Assembly (NCBI GenBank): GCA_041287495.1
Contig: JBEULE010000016.1
Location: 1-64,000 of the forward strand
Origin: JAOABC01 sp041287495
Lineage (GTDB): Bacteria > Aquificota > Aquificia > Aquificales > Hydrogenothermaceae
Length of the DNA: 64,000 bases
Direction of reading: 5' to 3'
Both the position numbers and the translations under genes were made by a program. Numbering within the stretch: the stretch's first letter is position 1; each line of letters begins with the position of its first letter. Below, piece after piece: positions 1 through 8,260 of the stretch. The notes under the pieces were generated by a model. That model searched no databases. It was given only the letters and a program-made list of their open reading frames with translations, and was not told the DNA's origin.

Positions 1-78
1 ATTTTGCTAAACCGTGGTATACTTGTGGGCTGTGGCAGACTTATAGGAGACTTTTTAAGTAAAGATCAATTAATATGA
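1..78 (+). CDS. C-terminal end of an unidentified gene (partial)
   Basis: An open frame runs from the window edge to a TGA at 76-78 and would encode 25 residues, ending in GDFLSKDQLI. I do not recognise the family. The short hydrophobic stretch (RGILVGCGRLIG) could be the last membrane segment of a larger protein. It lies upstream of, and codirectional with, envelope polysaccharide genes. About 87 non-coding bases separate it from the deacetylase gene. With only 25 residues the reading frame itself is not certain. Confidence 0.3.
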   Translation: MLLNRGILVGCGRLIGDFLSKDQLI

Positions 79-165
79 TTATTATTAGATATTGAATTGG
101 AAACTAGGGTAAATACTACCAAATAATATATAATATTCGATGAAAATATCATCTATGGAGTTAAG

Positions 166-837
166 TTGAAAGTCTTAACCTATCACAATATAGGCAATCC
201 ACCAAAAGAAGCAAAACTTAAAACCTTATACGTAAAGTCTTCAAAATTTGATAGACAACTTAAAGCTTTAAAAATGTTAAACTATAAAACACCAAGTTTA
301 AACAGTATAAACTTTACAGAGAAAGAGATAGTTATCACATTTGACGATGGATATAAGGATTTTATGGAAAATGCTCTACCTATACTGAAAAAGTATAATT
401 TTAAAGCAGTTGTGTTTATAGTGGTAAATTTAGTGGGAAGTTATAATAAATGGGACTGGGAAAAGTTAAATGTAAAAAAGTATCTTATGGATTGGAAGGA
501 TATAGAGTATATTCATAAAGAAGGAATAGAGATTGGTTCCCATACATTAACTCATCCATTTTTAACAAAAATAGATAGGAAAGAAGCAAAAAAAGAGATA
601 GAGAGTTCAAAAAAAATATTAGAAGACAGATTAGGTGTAGAGATAAAATCTTTCTGTTATCCTTACGGAGATTATAATAGAGAGATAAGAGATTTAGTTG
701 AAGAATCCGGATACAGATTTGCATTTACAACAGAAAGTGGTAGTTTTGAAAAAAAAGATGACCCTTTTCAGATAAAGAGGATAACGGTTTTTGGAGATAT
801 GATACTACCACAGTTTATATTTAAGGTAATAAAATGA
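166..837 (+). CDS. Polysaccharide deacetylase (NodB homology, CE4 family)
   Basis: This 223-residue protein carries the three NodB-domain signatures: TFDDGY at residues 58-63 (D60 and D61, base and metal ligand), H126 and H130 of the metal site in SHTLTHPF, and CYPYGDYN at 164-171. CE4 enzymes remove N- or O-acetyl groups from polysaccharides using a divalent metal. No signal peptide is evident, so a cytoplasmic or membrane-associated role in glycan assembly is likely. The TTG start is supported by GGAG at 157-160, five bases upstream. The gene overlaps the next glycosyltransferase by ATGA. The substrate is unknown. Confidence 0.85.
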   Translation: MKVLTYHNIGNPPKEAKLKTLYVKSSKFDRQLKALKMLNYKTPSLNSINFTEKEIVITFDDGYKDFMENALPILKKYNFKAVVFIVVNLVGSYNKWDWEKLNVKKYLMDWKDIEYIHKEGIEIGSHTLTHPFLTKIDRKEAKKEIESSKKILEDRLGVEIKSFCYPYGDYNREIRDLVEESGYRFAFTTESGSFEKKDDPFQIKRITVFGDMILPQFIFKVIK

Positions 838-1922
838 AGATTCTGTGGATAAATGCAAATCCTAATCCAAATCCAGGTGGGACAGAGGCTCATTCCATAG
901 ACTTTATAAACGCTATTGAAAAAATACCTGATATACAGATATATAAAGCAGTTGCAAAAGGAAGTTATGTTGACAAGCACACATCCAATAAAAACAAGTT
1001 TTATATAACACTTAAATCAGAGTTTTCACCTTTAAACACATTTAAGCTTATAAAGTTAGCCAAACAGATAAAACCAGATGTAATTATAGGTAACAATGGT
1101 AATGAGTATATAAACACATTTTTAGCTGGAAAATTTGCCGGTAGTAAAGTGGTATTATTTCGGCATATGTTAAACAGACAACCATTCTTTATAAAAAAAT
1201 TCATATTCCCAAATGTAGATAAAATCATAGCAGTCAGTGAAAGTTCTAAAAGGAGATTAATATTAGACTCAGTCCAAGAAAGTAAGATAGAAGTTTTACC
1301 TAACTTTATAGATGAAGAAAAATTTAATTTTAATCCTGAAGAAAAAAGAGAGATAAGAAAAAAATTAAATATAGGAGATGACGAAATTGTTATCTCATTT
1401 TTAGGAAAAGTGGCTGAAGGAAAAGGTATATTCGATTTTTATAACATTTCAAATATACTTGCAAAAAAATCAAAAAAATTCAGATTTTTAGTTATAGGCT
1501 ATGGAAGAGACCTTGAAAAGATAAAAAAAATGGTCCAGGAAAATGATATATCAGATAGATATATCTTTACAGATAAAACAGATACTCCCCATATATTTTT
1601 AAAAGCATCTGATATTTTACTTGCCCTGTCAAAAGGTGAAGAAAGTTTTGGAAGAGTTGTCATAGAAGGTTTTGCTACAAAAAACTTAGTCATAGTTTAT
1701 AATGTTGAAAATTTAAAGTATCTCGTAAAAGATGGAGAGACCGGATTTATATGTAATGTTGCTGACATAAATTGTGTTGTATCAAATATAATAAAAGTAA
1801 TTGAAAATAAGAATCTTTTTGAGTTTATAAAAGAAAATGGATACAGGGAATTCATAGAAAATTACATTAAAGAGAAAGTGATAAATAGATTTTTAAAAAT
1901 ACTACCAGAGGTAGTGAGATAG
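834..1922 (+). CDS. Glycosyltransferase, GT4 family (GT-B fold)
   Basis: This 362-residue protein has the GT-B layout: an N-terminal half with the glycine-containing acceptor loop GGTEAHS (residues 15-21), the linker PNFID near 157-160, FLGKVAEGKG near 189-198 opening the C-terminal Rossmann half, and the donor-binding E-x7-E motif in EESFGRVVIE (E270 and E278). Such retaining enzymes transfer sugar from a nucleotide sugar to a lipid- or glycan-linked acceptor at the inner face of the membrane. It is translationally coupled to the deacetylase (4-base overlap) and is followed by an MsbA-like exporter, so lipopolysaccharide or exopolysaccharide synthesis is the likely context. Donor and acceptor are unknown. 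Confidence 0.85.
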   Translation: MKILWINANPNPNPGGTEAHSIDFINAIEKIPDIQIYKAVAKGSYVDKHTSNKNKFYITLKSEFSPLNTFKLIKLAKQIKPDVIIGNNGNEYINTFLAGKFAGSKVVLFRHMLNRQPFFIKKFIFPNVDKIIAVSESSKRRLILDSVQESKIEVLPNFIDEEKFNFNPEEKREIRKKLNIGDDEIVISFLGKVAEGKGIFDFYNISNILAKKSKKFRFLVIGYGRDLEKIKKMVQENDISDRYIFTDKTDTPHIFLKASDILLALSKGEESFGRVVIEGFATKNLVIVYNVENLKYLVKDGETGFICNVADINCVVSNIIKVIENKNLFEFIKENGYREFIENYIKEKVINRFLKILPEVVR

Positions 1923-1984
1923 AGGCAGTAAAATTTATCTTTGAAAGATTTAAAAAGTATAAGTTATATATATTTTTAGCTCTT

Positions 1985-3589
1985 TTGGGAAGTTTAATAG
2001 AAGCAGGTTCACTGGCAGGCTTAACATACCTTGTTAAAGATATCATAGACAGGGTTTTTATAGAAAAGAATTTAGAAAAATTAAAACTTATCCTTATAAT
2101 AATTCTATCTTTGGCTTTTCTTAAACAGATAGGTTTTATTTTAAAAGAGTATGTATATCCCTACGCTTTATTTAAAGTTTTAAAAGAAATCAGACAAGAG
2201 GTTTTTTCAAAATTAATAAACGGGAAATATTCAGAAATTCAAAATAGACAGTTTGGAGATATTTTAAGCAGGTCAACTAATGATTTAGATGCCTTTAGAA
2301 ACTCTATGGTATTGGTTGGAGTTGATTTTATAACACAGTTATTTACAGTTGTAGGTATGGTAGTAGTTCTAATATACAGAGATTACAGACTTTTTCTTAT
2401 ATTTCTGATAGCAACACCTATATTTGCTATCTCTTTTAACTACTTTGGAAATAAAAGGAAAAAATACTCTCAAAAAGTTCAGGAATCTTTTGCAGATTAT
2501 ACTCAAATAGTAAATCAAACATTATCAGGTTTTGAGACTATAAAAGTTTTTAGTAAAAAAGTTATAGAGAGTATATTCCAAAAACTAAATGAAAATCTAT
2601 TTAAAAGTCAAAGAAAAAATGCCCTTTATGATGTTCTTTATCTGTCATCTCTTGAGATTGCATCGTATTTAGGTGTTGCCGGAATAATTCTCTATGGTGG
2701 TATAAGTATAATAAACGGTAGAATCACTACTGGAGACTTTTTCTCATTTTTATCGGCTCTTTTAATACTGGTAAACTCTCTACAAACTCTTCAAAGGGGA
2801 GCCATGCAGTTTAAAGTCCTAACTCCAGTAGTTTTGAGAATAAAGGATATTCTATCTATATCCACAGAGAAAGAGGAAGGAGTAGATTTTGAGGAATTTA
2901 GAGAAAAGATAGAGTTTAAAAATGTATCTCTAAAAATAAATCAGAACTATATCCTTACTGATATAAATACAACTATTAAAAAATGTGAAAAAATAGGAAT
3001 TGTGGGACATACTGGTTCTGGAAAAAGTAGTTTTATAAAGCTTATCTATGGACTTTACGATAACTACGAAGGTTTTATATACTTTGACGATAAAGAGTTA
3101 AGGCAGATAAACATAAAAACATTAAGAGATAAAATAGGTGTCCTATCACAAGATGTGTTTATATTTAACGATTCTGTAAGAAACAATTTACTGATAGCAA
3201 AACCAGATGCTACAGATAATGAGATAATTGACGCTCTTATTAAAGCAAAAGCTGATTTTGTTTTAAATTTACCAAATGGTTTAGATACGGTACTTGGAGA
3301 AAGGGGAAGTAATCTATCGGGAGGAGAAAGACAGAGAATAGCCCTTGCAAGGATATATCTAAAAAATCCAGAGATAGTAATTATAGATGAAGGTACATCA
3401 GCTTTAGATCCAAAAACAGAGGAAGAAGTTATAAATCAGATTTATAATCATTTTAAAGATAGAACTCTAATCATAATAGCCCACAGATTATCTACTTTAA
3501 AAATGTGTGACAGAATACTGACCTTTGAAAACGGCAAACTTTTAAAAGATCAATCTTCCGTAGAATTTTTCAGTAAACATTTAAGATAA
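1985..3589 (+). CDS. MsbA-like ABC exporter (fused permease-ATPase); true start probably upstream
   Basis: The exporter half-transporter has a type IV transmembrane domain (residues 1 to about 285) and a C-terminal ATPase with Walker A GHTGSGKS (341-348), signature LSGGERQ and Walker B VIIDEGTSALD, where DEGT replaces the usual DEAT. MsbA-type proteins flip lipid A or lipid-linked sugars across the inner membrane, which fits the two glycan genes upstream. The TTG at 1985 cuts the first membrane helix in two. The frame continues upstream to 1889 and encodes a normal N-terminus (EAVKFIFERFKKYKLYIFL), but has no ATG, GTG or TTG there. An ATA at 1919 preceded by AGAGG is the best upstream candidate. 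The 3' end overlaps the convergent sigma factor gene by nine bases. Confidence 0.85.
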   Translation: MGSLIEAGSLAGLTYLVKDIIDRVFIEKNLEKLKLILIIILSLAFLKQIGFILKEYVYPYALFKVLKEIRQEVFSKLINGKYSEIQNRQFGDILSRSTNDLDAFRNSMVLVGVDFITQLFTVVGMVVVLIYRDYRLFLIFLIATPIFAISFNYFGNKRKKYSQKVQESFADYTQIVNQTLSGFETIKVFSKKVIESIFQKLNENLFKSQRKNALYDVLYLSSLEIASYLGVAGIILYGGISIINGRITTGDFFSFLSALLILVNSLQTLQRGAMQFKVLTPVVLRIKDILSISTEKEEGVDFEEFREKIEFKNVSLKINQNYILTDINTTIKKCEKIGIVGHTGSGKSSFIKLIYGLYDNYEGFIYFDDKELRQINIKTLRDKIGVLSQDVFIFNDSVRNNLLIAKPDATDNEIIDALIKAKADFVLNLPNGLDTVLGERGSNLSGGERQRIALARIYLKNPEIVIIDEGTSALDPKTEEEVINQIYNHFKDRTLIIIAHRLSTLKMCDRILTFENGKLLKDQSSVEFFSKHLR

Positions 3590-4429
3590 AAAGTCTTTTA
3601 GATGTTTTTTCATTGCAATATTTTTAAGCTTTTTTAGAGCTCTCTGTTCAAGTTGTCTTACTCTCTCTCTGGATATTCCCAGTTTTTCACCTACTTCTTC
3701 TAATGTTTTAACTTCTTCATCTTCTTCAAGTCCAAATCTCATTTTTATAATCTCTCTTTCTCTTTCATCAAGGACATTTAACATATTTTCTATATCTCTA
3801 TGTAAAGTTTCCTGAATAAGGTCTCTCTCTATATCTTCCGTTCCTTTCTTTGAAAGTATATCTAGCATAGTAAAATCTTCTTCACCTTCACCAAGAGGCA
3901 TATCAAGGGATACAGGCATTCTAACTATAAATAGAGCATTCTTCACCTTTTTGACAGAAGTTTTTAACTTTTGAGCTATCTCTTCTTCTGTAGGTTCTCT
4001 TCCAAGTTCTTCTTTCAATTTTTCATAAGCATCCTTTACCTTAGCTATAAAGATAGACTCTTTTATAGGTATTCTTAAAGCTCCCGTCTGTTGGAATATA
4101 GTTTGCATTATAGCCTGTCTTATCCACCAGACAGCATAGGAGATAAATTTAACATCTCTTTCTGGATCAAATCTTTTTGCAGCTTCTAAAAGTCCGAGAT
4201 TTCCAGCTGCTATAAGATCGGTAAGAGGAACACCCCACCCCATGAAGTTCTTTGCAATAGATATAACAAACCTTAAATTACCTTCTACAAGCTTCTTTAA
4301 AGCTTCCTTATCTCCTTTTTTTGCCCTAATAGCCAACTCCTTCTCTTCTTCAGGAGTTAGCATAGGATGTTTTGCCATTTGTTGTATATATAAATTTAAG
4401 GTGGTCTGTTCCTTCTCTTGGTCTGCCAT
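3581..4429 (-). CDS. rpoS: RpoD/RpoS-family (group 2) sigma factor
   Basis: This 282-residue sigma-70 protein has region 1.2 (about residues 10-40), a complete region 2 with the core-binding and -10 recognition helices (GNLGLLEAAKRFDPERDVKF, then YAVWWIRQAIMQ), region 3, and a region 4 helix-turn-helix (TLEEVGEKLGISRERVRQLE). It lacks the long N-terminal and non-conserved domains of the housekeeping factor, so it is a group 2 factor, likely the stress or alternative RpoS-like sigma of this lineage. The conserved helices imply -35/-10 promoters like those seen in this window. Its 3' end overlaps the convergent ABC exporter gene. The name rpoS is by size and family; orthology is not proven. Confidence 0.85.
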   Translation of the reverse strand: MADQEKEQTTLNLYIQQMAKHPMLTPEEEKELAIRAKKGDKEALKKLVEGNLRFVISIAKNFMGWGVPLTDLIAAGNLGLLEAAKRFDPERDVKFISYAVWWIRQAIMQTIFQQTGALRIPIKESIFIAKVKDAYEKLKEELGREPTEEEIAQKLKTSVKKVKNALFIVRMPVSLDMPLGEGEEDFTMLDILSKKGTEDIERDLIQETLHRDIENMLNVLDEREREIIKMRFGLEEDEEVKTLEEVGEKLGISRERVRQLEQRALKKLKNIAMKKHLKDFLS

Positions 4430-4453
4430 GGTTTATACCTCATTAAGTTATCG

Positions 4454-4481
4454 TTTATATATTATCAGTAATAATTCTCAA
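4454..4481 (-). promoter_or_regulatory. Sigma-70-type promoter for the rpoS-like gene
   Basis: Read on the minus strand, TTGAGA (4476-4481) and TATAAA (4454-4459) are separated by 16 bases, each matching five of six consensus positions. The start codon at 4429 lies about 25 bases downstream of the -10 element. Confidence 0.55.
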
Positions 4482-4498
4482 TAAATCTATGACTTTAC

Positions 4499-5110
4499 TC
4501 AATCCAAAAATTCTACAGATCCATCACTAAACTCTACTTTATTAAATTTAAGTTCCACTTTTAAGTCTGATAAAGGAGCATCCTTAATATACCTTAAAGA
4601 TGGAATATCTTCATCATATATAATCTCTATTGTTCTTCTGAAAGTTTCTCCAGGTTTAATCTTTCCGGAGCTAAAGAAATCCAATGGTTTGTATATTTTT
4701 ATTGGTCTATTTAAAAGCTGGTTACCATTTTTATCATAAATAGTAAGTTCTCCATAGATAACATCTATCTGCTTTGAAAAGTTATTAGTAAAGTTAAAAA
4801 TAAGCCAGATTTTATCATCTCTTTCAACTAATCTATTTTCTGTCTTGTGAAATTTCTTCTCTAACAAAGTATATTCAATAGGAGGTACTCCTTCCTTTAA
4901 AAGAGGTGTTTTCTTTACTGTAGATTGTTGTTTGGCTGGTTGAGATAGATTTTGAGAAGTATAACCTTTCTCCAAAGCCTCCACTCTTTTTTCAAGTTCC
5001 CTTATCTTAGTTTCAAGCTGTAAAATCTTCTCATCAACAGATAAATTCTCAGCAAATCCATATCCTGAAGCAAAAAATAGAGCAGTAAAAACTAATAAAC
5101 TCTTCTTCAT
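4499..5110 (-). CDS. Exported coiled-coil protein of unknown function
   Basis: This 203-residue protein starts with a signal peptide (MKKSLLVFTALFFASGYGFA), followed by a heptad-rich helix (about residues 25-50, with ILQLETKIRELEKRVEALEKG) that should form a coiled coil. After a polar linker comes a beta-rich C-terminal half (about 95-200) with alternating hydrophobic positions and the phrase IKPGETFRRTIEI. That half resembles small immunoglobulin-like periplasmic domains that carry a stretch on conserved tethering or assembly. I do not recognise a named family. It is probably a periplasmic or envelope-attached protein. It stands alone, divergent from pheA, with its own extended -10 promoter. 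Confidence 0.6.
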   Translation of the reverse strand: MKKSLLVFTALFFASGYGFAENLSVDEKILQLETKIRELEKRVEALEKGYTSQNLSQPAKQQSTVKKTPLLKEGVPPIEYTLLEKKFHKTENRLVERDDKIWLIFNFTNNFSKQIDVIYGELTIYDKNGNQLLNRPIKIYKPLDFFSSGKIKPGETFRRTIEIIYDEDIPSLRYIKDAPLSDLKVELKFNKVEFSDGSVEFLD

Positions 5111-5141
5111 AAGAAATCCTCCAACGATGGTTTTATCTGTT

Positions 5142-5150
5142 ATTATATCA
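5142..5150 (-). promoter_or_regulatory. Extended -10 promoter element of the coiled-coil protein gene
   Basis: On the minus strand the sequence reads TGATATAAT, a full extended -10 element (TGnTATAAT). It lies about 32 bases upstream of the ATG at 5110, and no good -35 element is visible. It faces a second such element on the plus strand only three bases away, so the two promoters are back to back. Confidence 0.5.
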
Positions 5151-5152
5151 CT

Positions 5153-5161
5153 TGTTATAAT
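5153..5161 (+). promoter_or_regulatory. Extended -10 promoter element of pheA
   Basis: The plus strand reads TGTTATAAT, a perfect TGnTATAAT, with the pheA ATG 31 bases downstream of its end. The two divergent -10 elements are close enough that polymerase binding at one should compete with the other. Confidence 0.5.
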
Positions 5162-5192
5162 ATAGAGTTAAAAATTGAAAGAGAGCAGATAA

Positions 5193-6281
5193 ATGGAATA
5201 CCAAAGAGAGTTAAAAAAATTAAGAGAAGAGATTGATAAAATAGACCGGACTTTACTTGAACTTATCAACAAAAGAGCAGAGCTTGCAAAGGAAGTAGGA
5301 GAAATAAAGAAAAAACATAACCTACCTATATTTGTGCCAAGTAGAGAAAAAGAGATATTTGATAGATTAGAGAAACTAAATAAAGGACCCTTATCTAATG
5401 ATGTTATACAGCATATATTCAGAGAGATAATATCTGCTTGTAGAAGCATAGAAGAAAATATTAAAGTGGCATACCTTGGACCAAAAGCTACCTTCACACA
5501 TCAGGCAAGTTTAAAGTATTTTGGAAGCTCTGTTGAGCATGTTCCAGTATCAACCATCAAAGATGTTTTTGAAGAGATTTTAAAGAAAAAAGTCCATTTT
5601 GGTGTTGTTCCAGTTGAAAATACAATAGAGGGAGTTGTAAATTACACTCTTGATATGTTTTTAGATTATGACCTAAAAATAATAGGAGAGATAATACTTG
5701 AGATATCCCTTCATCTTATGAGTATAAATCCAGATAAAAATCAGATACAGAGAATATATAGCCATAAATTTGGTATAGCAGAGTGTAGAGATTGGTTAAT
5801 TAAAAATATGCCCCATGCTCAGCTTATAGAAGTAGAAAGTACTGCAAAGGCAGCAGAGATTGCAAAAGATGATTATGAAGCAGCAGCAATAGCAAGTGAA
5901 TCTGCTGCAACAGTTTACGGATTACATATATTAGAGAGGAAGATAGACAAACATATTTTTAACTACACAAGATTTCTTGTTATAGGTAATGAAATTCCAA
6001 AACCAACTGGAAACGATAAAACATCCTTCATATTTTCTGTTAGAAATGAAGCCGGAGCATTGTATAAAGCCTTAGAACCTTTTTACAAAAATGGAATAAA
6101 TATGACAAAAATAGAATCAAGACCATCAAAAAAGGAAGCATGGGATTACATCTTCTTTACAGATATAGAAGGACATATAGAAGATGAAAAAGTCGGAAAA
6201 ACCCTTCAAGATCTACAAAAATCTGTTCCATTTTTCAAAATACTTGGTTCCTATCCAAGGGCAAAAGAAAATGAAAAGTAA
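5193..6281 (+). CDS. pheA: Bifunctional chorismate mutase / prephenate dehydratase (P-protein)
   Basis: This 362-residue fusion has an AroQ chorismate mutase domain (about residues 1-85: LREEIDKIDRTLLELINKRAELA, IFREIISACRS), a prephenate dehydratase domain (about 91-270, beginning VAYLGPKATFTHQA, with the active-site TRF motif in NYTRFLVIG), and a C-terminal ACT domain (about 280-355) with ESRPSKKEAWDY, the phenylalanine-binding signature. It converts chorismate through prephenate to phenylpyruvate in the cytoplasm. Feedback inhibition by phenylalanine is expected from the intact ESRP motif. The length is normal for the family. It is transcribed alone, and a strong promoter for the next operon starts ten bases after its stop. 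Confidence 0.95.
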   Translation: MEYQRELKKLREEIDKIDRTLLELINKRAELAKEVGEIKKKHNLPIFVPSREKEIFDRLEKLNKGPLSNDVIQHIFREIISACRSIEENIKVAYLGPKATFTHQASLKYFGSSVEHVPVSTIKDVFEEILKKKVHFGVVPVENTIEGVVNYTLDMFLDYDLKIIGEIILEISLHLMSINPDKNQIQRIYSHKFGIAECRDWLIKNMPHAQLIEVESTAKAAEIAKDDYEAAAIASESAATVYGLHILERKIDKHIFNYTRFLVIGNEIPKPTGNDKTSFIFSVRNEAGALYKALEPFYKNGINMTKIESRPSKKEAWDYIFFTDIEGHIEDEKVGKTLQDLQKSVPFFKILGSYPRAKENEK

Positions 6282-6290
6282 ACAAAGATC

Positions 6291-6319
6291 TTGACAAAGA
6301 TTTTTTAGTACCCTAAAAT
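6291..6319 (+). promoter_or_regulatory. Consensus-like sigma-70 promoter of the exported caspase operon
   Basis: TTGACA (6291-6296, perfect -35) and TAAAAT (6314-6319, five of six) are separated by exactly 17 bases. The first gene starts 38 bases downstream. This is one of the strongest promoters in the window and implies substantial, probably constitutive, expression of the uncharacterised exported-protein genes that follow. Confidence 0.7.
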
Positions 6320-6356
6320 TGTTAATTATAATCTATTAAATAGGGGGAAAATTAAA

Positions 6357-6710
6357 ATGAAAAAAATATACATTTTAGCTCTGTCCTTCTTAATCCTAAG
6401 CAGTAGCTGTGACAAATTTTCAAGTAATCCTTGTTCAAAAGAAGAAGTAAAAAATCAACTTAAACAACAAATAGTTTTAGGACTTTCATTACTCAATCTA
6501 TTTACACCAGGTGAGGTACCTAATATAAACGTAAATATAATTGAAATAGGTGAACCATTAAATTTGGGAGATGGAAAAAATAAATGTAATGCTACTGTAG
6601 AGATAGAAAATAAAAAGCTTATGATTGAGTACGTAGTAAAGGAGATTAGTAGCGGTTCAAACAAAGTAAATAACTTGGAAATAACAGATATTCACCCAAT
6701 AAACCAGTAA
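6357..6710 (+). CDS. Putative small lipoprotein of unknown function
   Basis: This 117-residue protein has a hydrophobic N-terminal helix ending LILSSSC, a plausible lipobox with C18 as the lipidated residue. The mature part has two further cysteines (C27 and one near residue 79) and no family that I recognise. It is expected to be anchored in the periplasmic leaflet of the inner or outer membrane. It is the first gene of a codirectional set of exported proteins (6357-11340) behind a near-consensus promoter. The upstream AGGGGGAAAA (6342 onward) is a suitable ribosome-binding site. Confidence 0.6.
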   Translation: MKKIYILALSFLILSSSCDKFSSNPCSKEEVKNQLKQQIVLGLSLLNLFTPGEVPNINVNIIEIGEPLNLGDGKNKCNATVEIENKKLMIEYVVKEISSGSNKVNNLEITDIHPINQ

Positions 6711-6746
6711 GGAAGTTAAAAAATATTTTTAAAGGAGGTTTTTAAG

Positions 6747-7559
6747 ATGAAAAGAACTATTAAAAGACTGGTTTTAATCTCAGCGATAGCTTTTCCAGTT
6801 TATAGTGCCTTATCTACAGAAACAAGCACAAGGGCTATCTTTATGAGCACAGCCGGTAGTGTTATTGAGAAAACTGAACAAAAAGGAAATGAAGAAAGCA
6901 AAAAAGCAGCTACAGCTAAAAAAATAACAAATTCTAATTCCAGTTTAAAACAAAAAATACCAGCAGGATTATCTATACAGGTTCTAAAAGTAGAGGAAAA
7001 TAACTCTTTAACACCTGTCAATCCATCTAAATACACCTTCAAATCTGGAGATAGATTTATAGTTAAATTTGAAACTAATTTACCTGGCTATGTAGAGATT
7101 TACAATATAACTCCTGATAAAAGGATAAATAATCTGGGAACATATGAAGTTCCTGGTTTTTCGGCAGCTAAATTTCCTAAAGAAGGTGAATTTCAGCTTG
7201 TAAATAAAAAAGGAATAGAAACATTAGAATTTGTATTTCACCCTTGTAATCCTGAAAAAAGTGATACACAAAAAGTTGCTTCAAGAGATATAACTGTGGT
7301 TTCAAATGAAAATACTTCTGCAGTAGTAAATAGCAGTTATGCTCAAGCTCTTCCAAGCTGTAGCATAAAAGATGAAGGTATTGAGTATAAACAAAACAAC
7401 GGAAAGGTAGCAATGATAACTTCAAGGGATATTATAGCTACTAACTCATCAAATTATTCAAATGTAAAGTTTGAAGACAACACCATTTATTCAATTAAGA
7501 AAATTAGTAATAACAGTGTTAAGCCTATTATTGCAGTTTTAAAGATAAAACATATGTAG
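6747..7559 (+). CDS. Exported protein with a DUF4384-like domain
   Basis: This 270-residue protein has an N-terminal signal segment (about residues 1-22), a low-complexity linker (44-70), and a DUF4384-like beta domain at about 75-168. That domain shows the typical pattern FKSGDRFIVKFETNLPGYVE, then IYNITPDKRIN, and closes with the hydrophobic strand LEFVFHPC. In other bacteria DUF4384 is often fused to caspase-like peptidase domains. Here the caspase is a separate gene two positions downstream, which supports a shared function. The C-terminal 100 residues are unassigned. A strong AAAGGAGG precedes the ATG. The assignment rests on recall of the domain pattern. Confidence 0.6.
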   Translation: MKRTIKRLVLISAIAFPVYSALSTETSTRAIFMSTAGSVIEKTEQKGNEESKKAATAKKITNSNSSLKQKIPAGLSIQVLKVEENNSLTPVNPSKYTFKSGDRFIVKFETNLPGYVEIYNITPDKRINNLGTYEVPGFSAAKFPKEGEFQLVNKKGIETLEFVFHPCNPEKSDTQKVASRDITVVSNENTSAVVNSSYAQALPSCSIKDEGIEYKQNNGKVAMITSRDIIATNSSNYSNVKFEDNTIYSIKKISNNSVKPIIAVLKIKHM

Positions 7560-7585
7560 CATTAACAATCATTGGGTAAAGTGCC

Positions 7586-8260
7586 ATGAATATAATTATA
7601 GTTGCAACATTTATGATTTTTATAACTATAGCTAATAGCTTTGCGGAACCTTCAAATTTAGATTGTAACTCAATGTTAGAAAATTCTCCCAAAAAGACTA
7701 TAACAGAGAGTTATCGTGATCCTGTATTACCTGGTGCAGCAGTAGGTGCAGCAGTAGGTGCAACAGCAGGTGCAATTTTAAGTGAAGATAAAGGTAAAGG
7801 TGCCGTTATTGGAGGTATAGTTGGTACAATAGTAGGTACAGTAGCAGGGTTAGCAAAAGGTAGAATAGAAAACAATAAACTAATAGCTACACCAAGGAAT
7901 AAAATTCCTGGAGACCCACCAATATTTGAAGTAACAAAAATAGAAATTAATGATCCATCATTTAAACCTAAGCAAGAATTTAAACGCGGGGAATATATAC
8001 TTATTCTTCTAAGAATTCAAGCAAAGGATTTAGATGAAAATCAATCGGTAGACATTAACTATTTAGTAGACATATACAAAGATGAAAAGTTTGTAGGAAC
8101 ATTAAAAGATTTTATATCTCTACCTCAAGGGGAATACTCTGACTATATGGTAATACCAGTTTGCAAATCTATACCACCCGGCAACTACAAGGCAGTTTTT
8201 AAGGTAATTCACAACAGTATTTTAAAAGAGAAGAGTGTTGAGTGGAGGGTAGTGCAGTGA
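7586..8260 (+). CDS. Exported glycine-zipper protein of unknown function
   Basis: This 224-residue protein has a signal peptide (about residues 1-20, ending SFA), then a glycine-zipper segment at about 50-95 with repeated small residues (GAAVGAAVGATAGAI and GAVIGGIVGTIVGTVAG) separated by the charged hairpin SEDKGKG. This is a classic membrane-inserting hairpin of outer-membrane lipoproteins and pore-like proteins. The C-terminal part (about 115-224) is a beta-rich domain that may be immunoglobulin-like. The caspase-like gene starts within its stop codon (GTGA overlap), so the two are translationally coupled. No specific function can be named. Confidence 0.55.
   Translation: MNIIIVATFMIFITIANSFAEPSNLDCNSMLENSPKKTITESYRDPVLPGAAVGAAVGATAGAILSEDKGKGAVIGGIVGTIVGTVAGLAKGRIENNKLIATPRNKIPGDPPIFEVTKIEINDPSFKPKQEFKRGEYILILLRIQAKDLDENQSVDINYLVDIYKDEKFVGTLKDFISLPQGEYSDYMVIPVCKSIPPGNYKAVFKVIHNSILKEKSVEWRVVQ

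Noticed and set aside
8242..8257. Earlier GTG start for the caspase-like gene
   Set aside because: It would place the GGAGGG ribosome-binding site inside the gene and add five residues before an otherwise clean signal peptide.
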